From an uncultured Muribaculaceae bacterium (lineage in GTDB: Bacteria; Bacteroidota; Bacteroidia; Bacteroidales; Muribaculaceae), in contig CAKUQQ010000002.1 in NCBI GenBank assembly GCA_934675575.1, forward strand, positions 62,001-126,000: DNA of 64,000 nucleotides. The letters run 5' to 3'. Shown here piece after piece: positions 1 to 6,451 of this stretch; the first letter of the stretch is position 1, and each line of letters starts with the position of its first letter. The notes below the pieces were generated by a model that saw nothing but the letters and a program-made list of their open reading frames with translations, searched no databases and was not told where the DNA came from. A program made the position numbers and the translations under genes.

Positions 1-161
1 AGCTCACAGTCAACCTCGGCTACTTCCTCACCATCTATAGCGACTATCACAAGAACGTTCCGGCCGGCAACCCTGGCTACAACGGAACCACTATGGCTGG
101 CGCAGAAACCTATGCCCGCACAAACCGCGTGTTTGGCGCAGGCGTGACCTACAAGTTCTAA
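1..161 (+). CDS. Outer-membrane beta-barrel protein, C-terminal end (partial)
   Basis: An open frame enters from the left edge (codons in phase from base 3) and stops at 159-161. It encodes about 52 residues with alternating aromatic/polar character (LGYFLTIYSDYH, then NRVFGAGVTYKF). The terminal Phe after a short beta-strand is the usual C-terminal signature of outer-membrane barrels recognised by the Bam machinery. The overall look resembles FadL/OmpP1-type transporters of Bacteroidales, but too little is present to be sure. A terminator follows at 223-259. Confidence 0.6.
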   Translation, partial: LTVNLGYFLTIYSDYHKNVPAGNPGYNGTTMAGAETYARTNRVFGAGVTYKF

Positions 162-222
162 GCAACGCTCACACACATACTGCTGCACACACAATTTGAA
201 TCTATTATAACCGTAATTCATC

Positions 223-259
223 GAGGCGTTTCGCATCAGGCGGAGCGCCTCACTTTTTT
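223..259 (+). terminator. Intrinsic terminator after the partial barrel gene
   Basis: GAGGCG pairs with CGCCTC across a 17-base loop and is followed by AC and six T. It lies about 60 bases after the stop codon at 161. Confidence 0.65.
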
Positions 260-293
260 GCCCCATGCCTCCATGCGCCTAGCAAGGCAAAAC

Positions 294-330
294 AAAAAAA
301 GCAGGGCGAGCCTCTGGCTCCCCCTGCCCC
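294..330 (-). terminator. Intrinsic terminator of the 362-1201 gene
   Basis: Read on the minus strand, GCAGGG-GAGCC pairs with GGCTC-CCCTGC around a 3-base loop and is followed by seven T. It lies about 30 bases beyond the stop codon of the minus-strand gene. Confidence 0.8.
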
Positions 331-361
331 ATTATAGCATTATCGTGATTTACTCACTTTA

Positions 362-1201
362 TCATTTAACCATCACTTTTTGACAATCGCTGCCCACTTT
401 CACCACATACACACCTGCAGGCACGTTAATGGTGGCGTCGCCATTCACAGCAGCCATTTGCTGACCAGCCACTGAATACACGGCCACAGCCTTGCCCTCA
501 GCGCCAGTTATATCAATCTTGCCGGCACCGCCCACAGCGTTCCAAGAGGCATCAGCATTCACACCGTTCACACCAGCATAGCTGAAGTTAGCCCAATATC
601 TTGCTTCACCGCCGTAGTCTGACAAATAGAGCCAGTTGCCTTTGCCGTCTTCTCTTTCTTCCACCACGCCGCAGTTGTCGCCAAATGCGTTGGTGTCGCC
701 CTCAAAGCCTTCAAAGAACACTGTCTTGCCGCCTACCTTGATTGTGAAATCATCAAAGCAAGCTTTCTCCGGCATTGACATGCGCAGACCTATTGTGCTG
801 AAAGGCACACTCAAATCAGTTTGCTCACCCACAAATGTGCCGTCAACGTATGTTTTCACATTCGTGCCGTCGGTCACAACTATTCTCACCTCATATTCAA
901 TGAATGGACCAGCTTTCTTAACATATTCTGCTATCGACTTGTCTTCCAGCACCGAGAAACCGCCGTCCTCACACACGTGAGGCTTAAAGCCTAAAGCATT
1001 CTCTCCTTTTGCCGTGAGCTGCCACATGCAGAAGTTTTTCTCGTCAGAAGCGCCAAACAAGAATCCGTGGCCGATGTTCTCAACCGAAACCTTGTAAGAA
1101 ATCTCGTAGTTTTTAATCTTTGAGTCAGAATAAATTTGGGCATTTGCTGTGATGCCAAACAAGGTGCAGAGCACCATTAAAAGAGTAAATTTCAACTTCA
1201 T
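362..1201 (-). CDS. Secreted LamG-like domain protein with Por-type sorting tail
   Basis: 279 residues. Residues 1-21 form a Sec signal peptide (MKLKFTLLMVLCTLFGITANA). Residues about 25-205 form a single predicted beta-sandwich with LamG/concanavalin features: FLFGASDEKNFCMWQL near the start, a TYVDGTFV strand, an FSTIGLRMS strand and FFEGFEGD near the end. The last 60 or so residues (GKIDITGAEG, AVYSVAGQQ, PAGVYVVKVG, KVMVK) match the pattern of T9SS C-terminal sorting domains (Por_Secre_tail; DUF6383 is similar). It is a close paralogue of the 5273-6109 product and of the N-terminal domain of the 2624-4525 product. The ligand is unknown; a binding role for host or dietary glycan is inference. 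It is probably exported by Sec and then displayed or released by T9SS. Confidence 0.8.
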   Translation of the reverse strand: MKLKFTLLMVLCTLFGITANAQIYSDSKIKNYEISYKVSVENIGHGFLFGASDEKNFCMWQLTAKGENALGFKPHVCEDGGFSVLEDKSIAEYVKKAGPFIEYEVRIVVTDGTNVKTYVDGTFVGEQTDLSVPFSTIGLRMSMPEKACFDDFTIKVGGKTVFFEGFEGDTNAFGDNCGVVEEREDGKGNWLYLSDYGGEARYWANFSYAGVNGVNADASWNAVGGAGKIDITGAEGKAVAVYSVAGQQMAAVNGDATINVPAGVYVVKVGSDCQKVMVK

Positions 1202-1473
1202 AAGTTTTTGTTTTTAGTTTATAGAATTAATGTTAATATCATAAGGCTTGTCAAGCGGAATTTTCGTTTTTCATCTGTCTTGATTTGGCTATACACAAGA
1301 TAGAGCACAAACTTCACTCTTGTTGGTGTGAAATTACAAAAAAAAATCTGTCTCAAAGCACATTCACACATTTTTTTGCAAGCGGCACATGATTTTTGCA
1401 CCTGGCGGCACAAAACCACGAAGCCCTCTCCTCACCCTGCCAGTGTGCAGGACTCGAAGAAGACTTCATTGCG

Positions 1474-1545
1474 TACTTCCACTGAGAATCGAACTCAGAT
1501 TTTAGGTTTAGGAAACCCACGTTCTATCCGTTGAACTATGGAAGC
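1474..1545 (-). tRNA. tRNA-Arg (anticodon CCU)
   Basis: On the minus strand GCTTCCA pairs with TGGAAGT (one G-T pair at 1-72). The D-stem is GTTC/GAAC, the anticodon stem TGGGT/ACCTA encloses loop TTCCTAA (anticodon CCU), and the T-arm is CTGAG-TTCGATT-CTCAG. Discriminator A; CCA is not encoded. It reads AGG codons. It lies between two secreted-protein genes and has its own promoter at 1580-1610. Confidence 0.93.
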
Positions 1546-1579
1546 AACTGTTTCTTAACTCTTAAATTTTTCTGTGCTG

Positions 1580-1610
1580 CAAAGTTACAAACATTATTTC
1601 ATTTACCCAA
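1580..1610 (-). promoter_or_regulatory. Promoter of tRNA-Arg
   Basis: On the minus strand TAACTTTG (1587-1580) matches the Bacteroidota -7 element and TTG (1610-1608) the -33 element, 20 bases apart. The tRNA begins 34 bases downstream. Confidence 0.65.
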
Positions 1611-1633
1611 ACACCACAGAACAGCAAGAGATT

Positions 1634-2578
1634 TCATCGCACAGCCACCTTGCGAGAGGTGCTGCCGGCCTTCACCACATATATTCCGGCTGGCACGGCA
1701 ATGCTGCCGCTCGACAGCTTGCCCATAAGCACACCACTGATGCTATACACACACGCCGGCACAGTGCTGCTCACATACACACGGCCTTTGCCGCCAAAAG
1801 CATCAAGCGAGGTCTGCGGTTGCACCTTGGGTTGCGTGACGCCACTCGGATAGCCACACACAATCTTTATGCAGTCAAAGTCCCACATTCCGGCAAGCGA
1901 TGTCACCTTCAGCACATGCTTGCCCTCGGCAAGTTCCACCTGTGCATAGTCGGGCGTGTCGCTGTATTGCGGCACTGCGGTGTTGTCGCCCCCGGCTTTT
2001 GGCCAGAACCACAGCGTGTCGCTCGGAGCGTTGTTGACCAGCGTGCTCACCCACTTCGACTTGTCGGCAAGCACAGCGTTAAATGCGCTTCCGTCGGCCT
2101 CATAGGTTACAGGAGCCACAGGACGGCTCGTTTGCGTGGTGGCCACAGGCTTGCCGTCTATTTCAAGCACCATTGCGGCGGCATATTGCTTTGCCCAGTT
2201 CATCTGCTTGCCATCTACCAGATAGTTCACACTCTCGTCGTTGGCAGCAGCCTGGCCATATTTTTCCCAGCTCACGCCTTGCTTCACATATATGTCAACA
2301 GCCACTGCACGACTGCAGTTCACCGTGTAGCTGAAGCTACTGCCCCAGTTTGCCACAGCCATTTGCGGCGTTATTGACCTGGTGGCAGCGTCGGCAAATG
2401 TGGTTTGCTCATATTGCGACCAGTCATTGCCCATGTCGCCCAGTGCCCACCCGTTCTCATAGTTAGAACCGTTCACCATCTTCACGCCTACATTGTCGAG
2501 GCGATATGCTGGTGTTTGGGCCGATGCGGTGGCAGCCACACCCAGCATGGCTGCCATTATCATAATCTTGCTTTTCAT
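1634..2578 (-). CDS. Secreted carbohydrate-binding-like domain protein with sorting tail
   Basis: 314 residues. A signal peptide occupies residues 1-20 (ends ATASAQ). The middle, about residues 25-245, is a beta-rich module with YENGWALGDMGNDW, NWGSSFSYTV, SWEKYGQAA and WDFDCIKI. The C-terminus (VYSISGVLMG, VPAGIYVVKAG, KVAVR) is a Por-type sorting tail. The middle module is homologous along its whole length to residues about 625-845 of the 35463-38201 product (YALKGMGDDWRYY, NWGCWFAYTV, PWEEYGRAV, WNFDCFKL). The gene starts 45 bases after the 633-residue glycosidase-like gene and is probably cotranscribed with it. A role as a surface glycan-binding partner of that enzyme is inferred; no named CBM family was assigned. 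Confidence 0.78.
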   Translation of the reverse strand: MKSKIMIMAAMLGVAATASAQTPAYRLDNVGVKMVNGSNYENGWALGDMGNDWSQYEQTTFADAATRSITPQMAVANWGSSFSYTVNCSRAVAVDIYVKQGVSWEKYGQAAANDESVNYLVDGKQMNWAKQYAAAMVLEIDGKPVATTQTSRPVAPVTYEADGSAFNAVLADKSKWVSTLVNNAPSDTLWFWPKAGGDNTAVPQYSDTPDYAQVELAEGKHVLKVTSLAGMWDFDCIKIVCGYPSGVTQPKVQPQTSLDAFGGKGRVYVSSTVPACVYSISGVLMGKLSSGSIAVPAGIYVVKAGSTSRKVAVR

Positions 2579-2623
2579 AACACAATCCGTTTTTTCGTTG
2601 TTTCACGTGTTCTTTAATACTAA

Positions 2624-4525
2624 TCACTCTGTCCAAGTAAACAGCAAATAGTCGCCAGCCTCAACTTCGGCCTCGGTCATTGTTTCGCCGGTGCTTGTAG
2701 CCTTGCCGTCCTTGCCCACTAATTTCACGTCGGTGGTGTGGTTTATGCTCACACTTGCAGAGTTGTTTATGTCGCTGTTGAGCAATAGCAAGAAGTGGTT
2801 TTTGCCGTTCACAAGATGCGACACACACAAGCCGCTTGAGTTATATGATGACAGACCGTTGAACTTGGCAGGAAGATAAGCTTTGTTATATTTCTTGGTG
2901 CCCTCTGGCACAGAGCCGCCCACTGGCACGTAGTGCGACACATTGAGCAGTTTTGCTCCAAGCCACACCCAAGCCTGGCTTTGAATCTCCTTGTTAAGAG
3001 TCTGTATGCGATACCACACGTTGGTTTTCTTTCCGTTCACGTCGATTGGAGCATTGTGGAAATTCCACTGTGTGCCTTGCGGAGTCCAGTAAGTGAAATA
3101 TTGCACACCTTGTGCGCCATAGGCCAGCGCGCTATACAGCTCAAAGCGCATGTGGTTGATTGACGGCACAGGATAGCTGCCGTGAGCCGTTGCCAGGGCA
3201 AATGCCCAAAATGGCTGGTTAGTCTCTCTCGACACAGCCGACACGTCTTCAAGATTCTGGTAGAATCCGGAACGCACGCTCACCTTGTTGCCCGACTTGA
3301 CAATAGGATAGTTGTCATAGCTTATGATGCCTATGTTAACTTCATCTACAAAACGTTGCACATATTCCTTGTAGCTGCTTGTGCCAAGTGAGCCAACGTC
3401 AACGTAGGTTGGCAGCAGGTTCAAATATAGCAGGTGCTCGTTGTCTGCGCTCATTATTGCATCTCTGAAGTCGCGGAGCGAAGCAAAGTCGCTCGACACT
3501 GGTTCGTCGCGCAAGAACCAGCCGGCAAGCATTTCCTCGTTTTTGAAACGGTTGACCGCAGCAGTTGGGTTATTGTTCAATTCGTCGCACATCACTATCT
3601 GCTTCACGCCTGTGCCCTTGCTCTCGCTCATGGCTTTCTCCACGTCGCTTGTGGAGTGCAGCTGTGAGAACGACAGGTTAAATCCGCAGTCGGCAAGCTC
3701 CTTATAGCGAGCTTTAGTCAGGTCAGCAGTAGCGTCGATTGAGTACCATGCCAAAATCGGGAACTGGTTGCCTGTCGGGTTTTTATACATCTTATGGCGA
3801 GCCGAGTAGCCTACGCCCACACCACCTTTGTCATAGTCCTCGGCTTGCACGGTCACCGTCTGGTTAGGGCTGAGCGTCACTTTCTTAAACGGACCTGAGG
3901 CAGCATTAATGTTTGCCCAAATCACGTCCTCGGCCGAACGGCCTGCGAAATGCAGCAAGTGGCCCTCGCCAGTGCTTCTCTTCTCTATGGTGCCGCCTGA
4001 CTCAAACGAACTTTTTCCGCTCTCAAAGTCCTCGCTGAACACCTCTTCGCCATCGGCTTTCAGCGTCACGTCGTCAAAATAGCCGGCTTCGGGCAGCGAC
4101 TCGCGCATGCCCACTGTGCTGAACGGTATGCCTGCAAGCACACGCTCGTCCACCTGCTTGCCGTCAAACGACGTACGCACCGTGTCGTTATCCACAGTGA
4201 TTTTAACCACATATTCTATGCCAGTGCCGGCTTTCGACACAAAATTCCTGATTGATTTTCCACCAAGCGACTTGTAGCTTCCGTTCACGCACTGGTGTGG
4301 GTTCAGATAAAGAACGCCGCTGCCGCTCGATGAAATTTGCCACATGTAGAAGTTTGTTCTGTTTTTCGCACCAAATGTCAAAGAAGCCGCCAAATTGCCC
4401 ACAGCCACCCTGAACGATGTTTCATAGTGCTTCACGTCGGTAGTGGTCATGAAATTGGTAGCCGCATGGCTGTTCATGCCCACAAGTGCGCACAGCACAG
4501 ATAAAAGAGTGATTTTAAGTTTCAT
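2624..4525 (-). CDS. Secreted LamG-like plus glycoside-hydrolase-like barrel protein
   Basis: 633 residues. A signal peptide (1-21) is followed by a LamG-like domain (about 22-205) paralogous to the 279- and 278-residue neighbours. After a linker carrying QAEDYDKGG (about 227-235) comes an (alpha/beta)8-type domain, about 250-560: FPILAWYSID, GWFLRDEP (Glu341 is a candidate acid/base at the end of a strand), LYLNLLP, IISYDNYPIV, PFWAFA, YGAQGVQYFTYW. A small beta domain ends in GDYLLFTWTE. The barrel is homologous to residues about 205-595 of the 35463-38201 product. No second catalytic carboxylate could be placed with confidence, so the GH family and substrate are open. Unlike its neighbours it has no sorting tail; the protein stops exactly where the 912-residue homologue continues into its binding module. 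Confidence 0.75.
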   Translation of the reverse strand: MKLKITLLSVLCALVGMNSHAATNFMTTTDVKHYETSFRVAVGNLAASLTFGAKNRTNFYMWQISSSGSGVLYLNPHQCVNGSYKSLGGKSIRNFVSKAGTGIEYVVKITVDNDTVRTSFDGKQVDERVLAGIPFSTVGMRESLPEAGYFDDVTLKADGEEVFSEDFESGKSSFESGGTIEKRSTGEGHLLHFAGRSAEDVIWANINAASGPFKKVTLSPNQTVTVQAEDYDKGGVGVGYSARHKMYKNPTGNQFPILAWYSIDATADLTKARYKELADCGFNLSFSQLHSTSDVEKAMSESKGTGVKQIVMCDELNNNPTAAVNRFKNEEMLAGWFLRDEPVSSDFASLRDFRDAIMSADNEHLLYLNLLPTYVDVGSLGTSSYKEYVQRFVDEVNIGIISYDNYPIVKSGNKVSVRSGFYQNLEDVSAVSRETNQPFWAFALATAHGSYPVPSINHMRFELYSALAYGAQGVQYFTYWTPQGTQWNFHNAPIDVNGKKTNVWYRIQTLNKEIQSQAWVWLGAKLLNVSHYVPVGGSVPEGTKKYNKAYLPAKFNGLSSYNSSGLCVSHLVNGKNHFLLLLNSDINNSASVSINHTTDVKLVGKDGKATSTGETMTEAEVEAGDYLLFTWTE

Positions 4526-4651
4526 ACAGAATGATTATTTTAGTTATTTATGTTAATCTTTTGTCGGTTATGCTAATTTTTGATATAGCAGTATAGCCCA
4601 ATGGTCGGCAGCAGCGTTACCACGCCCTCTGCGTCCAGCCATATACACACA

Positions 4652-4684
4652 CAAAGATAGTATAAAAAGAATGCAGAAAAACAA
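4652..4684 (-). promoter_or_regulatory. Promoter of the 2624-4525 / 1634-2578 operon
   Basis: On the minus strand TATCTTTG (4659-4652) lies 22 bases after TTG (4684-4682). The predicted leader is about 120 bases. Confidence 0.6.
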
Positions 4685-4779
4685 GCTCGCCACATTTTTT
4701 GCAACCATTTTCCACACAATTCCACAATCACCCCCACCACGCCACACAACACCAACCAAAACACACAACACGCCAACTC

Positions 4780-4855
4780 ACTATGACGGCAGTGTGCCGA
4801 AGGTACACGTTTTACGACCAACCCACGACTAGGGAGCGACTGCTCCGGTCGTGGG
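4780..4855. repeat. Palindromic intergenic repeat, unit A
   Basis: This unit of about 76 bases is nearly identical to unit B at 5075-5149. It contains the 17-mer GTGTGCCGAAGGTACAC (4792-4808), itself an imperfect palindrome, and a strong hairpin CCCACGACT...GGTCGTGGG whose inner part GGAGC-GACT-GCTCC forms a second stem. The composition differs from the flanking C/A-rich DNA. The family is not recognised; it has the look of a REP-like intergenic element. Confidence 0.8.
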
Positions 4856-4877
4856 CACAAGCCGTCTCAACGAACTG

Positions 4878-4954
4878 GCGTGCCGGAGGTACGCATGTCG
4901 TACCACACTATGACATGACCACACCATTACGCTATACGCGTACCTACGGCACGC
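4878..4954. repeat. Inverted pair of the 17-base palindromic motif
   Basis: GCGTGCCGGAGGTACGC (4878-4894) is followed in inverted orientation by GCGTACCTACGGCACGC (4938-4954). The two copies can pair with each other as well as fold on themselves. Confidence 0.75.
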
Positions 4955-5074
4955 ATTCCATATATACCCATCATACCACCTACCGTCGCTGCGCTCCTCA
5001 GTCGGTGGTTATCTATACACGAGCCCCACAGGGCTCTACCACTCTATTTGCCATGCCACACATCACACCAACCC

Positions 5075-5149
5075 ACTATGGCGACAGTGTGCCGAAGGTA
5101 CACGTATCGCGACTAACCCACGACTGAGGAGCGACAGCTCCGGTCGTGG
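5075..5149. repeat. Palindromic intergenic repeat, unit B
   Basis: Second copy of the unit at 4780-4855, same orientation, with the identical 17-mer at 5087-5103 and the CCACGACT...GGTCGTGG hairpin. Between the units, 4983-5008 carries a related segment in inverted orientation (CCGTCGCTGCGCTCCTCAG). One more 17-mer, GCGTGCCAGAGGTACGC, lies at 5173-5189. Confidence 0.8.
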
Positions 5150-5213
5150 ATCTATGGGCGAATAAGGAAAAGGCGTGCCAGAGGTACGCGTATAACAGCA
5201 TGATAAGCCATGT

Positions 5214-5247
5214 AAAAAGCAGGGCAAGTCGCATTGACCCACCCTGC
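5214..5247 (-). terminator. Intrinsic terminator of the 5273-6109 gene
   Basis: On the minus strand GCAGGG-GGGTC pairs imperfectly with GACTT-CCCTGC and is followed by TTTTT, 26 bases beyond the stop codon. Confidence 0.7.
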
Positions 5248-5272
5248 CAAGTGTGTTATTTTTAGTTGCTAA

Positions 5273-6109
5273 TTACTTAACAAGCACTTTCTGGCATTTG
5301 TCTGCCACCTTCACTATGTAGGCTCCAGCCTGGGCGTCAACAATAACGTCGCCAGTAGCCTTTGCCACCTGCTGGCCAGCCAGCGAGTAAACCTCCACGG
5401 CTTGACCTTCTGCACCGGTCACAACAATCTTGCCGGCACCGCCAACAGCTTTCCACGCTGCATCGGCTACCACACCATTCACGCCTGAATAGTCAAAGTC
5501 GGCCCACACTCTGTTTTCAGCTCCTTGACCGGCAAAATAAAGTCTGTAACCCTTGCCATCTTCTCTTTCTTCAACCACACCCCAGTCGCCAAAAGCGTTG
5601 GTGTCGCCTTCAAAACCTTCAAAGAACACAGTCTTGCCACCTATCTTGAGTGTGATGTCGTCAAAGCAAGCAGTCTCTGGTTGCGACATGCGAATACCCA
5701 CTGTGCTAAAAGGCACACTGATGTCCTTTTGCTCATCTACAAGTGTACCGTCAACGTATGTCTTCAAGTTAGAGCCATCAGTCACCACCATTTTAACCTC
5801 ATATTCTGTGAACGGACCTGCTTTCTTCACATATTCTGCGATAGACCTGTCGGCCAACACCGAGAAAGCGCCATTCGCACACACGTGAGGCTTGAAATTC
5901 AGCTTGCCCTCTTCTCTTGTGGTGATTTGCCACATATAGAAGTTTTGCTCATCTTGCGCACCAAACAAAAAGCCGTGGCCAATGTTCTCAACCGAAACCT
6001 TGTAAGACACTTCAAAGTTTTTAATGCTTGAATCAGAATAAATTTCAGCATTTGCACTAATGCCAAACAAAGTGCAAATCGCCATCAAAAGAGTAAATTT
6101 CAACTTCAT
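5273..6109 (-). CDS. Secreted LamG-like domain protein with Por-type sorting tail, paralogue 2
   Basis: 278 residues, paralogous over its whole length to the 362-1201 product: signal peptide 1-21 (ends SANA), LamG-like sandwich about 25-205 (FLFGAQDEQNFYMWQI, TYVDGTLVDEQ, FSTVGIRMS, VFFEGFEGD), then GGAGKIVVTGAEG, VYSLAGQQVA, AGAYIVKVA and KVLVK as a sorting tail. It differs from the first copy mainly in loops and in the C-terminal linker. The two copies flank the glycosidase-like gene, all on the minus strand. Export through Sec and then T9SS is expected from the signal and tail; the ligand is unknown. Confidence 0.8.
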   Translation of the reverse strand: MKLKFTLLMAICTLFGISANAEIYSDSSIKNFEVSYKVSVENIGHGFLFGAQDEQNFYMWQITTREEGKLNFKPHVCANGAFSVLADRSIAEYVKKAGPFTEYEVKMVVTDGSNLKTYVDGTLVDEQKDISVPFSTVGIRMSQPETACFDDITLKIGGKTVFFEGFEGDTNAFGDWGVVEEREDGKGYRLYFAGQGAENRVWADFDYSGVNGVVADAAWKAVGGAGKIVVTGAEGQAVEVYSLAGQQVAKATGDVIVDAQAGAYIVKVADKCQKVLVK

Positions 6110-6371
6110 AAAGTTTTGTTTTTTTAGTTATAAATAATGTTTATGTCAATCTATGGTTCACGTTAACCCAGATGCCAATTCTTAAGCCTTTCTTCACGCC
6201 CCGGCGGCAATCTTCTATATCTGCCGCCAAAGTCACTAAAATCAATTCTAAATTACAAAAAATATCACACACTCCAACACATGGCAAAGCTTTTTCAGAC
6301 TTTTTCAAGCCTATCCCCCCCAAAAAATGCCGCAGTCGCCGCTATCGTCCCCAAGCGTGCAGCAGGCAGGC
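6110..6371. other. Leader region of the 5273-6109 gene
   Basis: Upstream DNA of the minus-strand LamG-like gene. It contains AAATTACAAAAAA, also found upstream of the 362-1201 paralogue at about 1331, which suggests homologous promoters, but no clean TAnnTTTG element. No gene is seen. Confidence 0.45.
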
Positions 6372-6410
6372 AAAAAAATGCCGGTCAACCCACTAAAGGC
6401 CAACCGGCAT
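6372..6410 (-). terminator. Intrinsic terminator of secDF
   Basis: On the minus strand ATGCCGGTTGGCC pairs with GGGTTGACCGGCAT and is followed by seven T, about 40 bases beyond the secDF stop. Confidence 0.85.
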
Positions 6411-6451
6411 CAGAATTATATTTGTCGTTTTATTATTTACTTCCCGTTTTT

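Larger units (their letters stand above)
4526..5272. other. 747-base intergenic region with promoter, C/A-rich tract and repeats
   Basis: From left to right on the plus strand: leader and promoter of the minus-strand glycosidase-like gene (promoter 4652-4684); a G-poor, C/A-rich tract at about 4685-4780; the palindromic repeat array at 4780-5189; and the terminator of the 5273-6109 gene. A 142-codon plus-strand frame crosses the array but is judged non-coding. Confidence 0.7.

Noticed and set aside
4699..5127. 142-codon plus-strand frame across the repeat array
   Set aside because: It runs through the palindromic repeats and a promoter, has no domain-like pattern and is Thr/His/Arg-rich from repeat translation.
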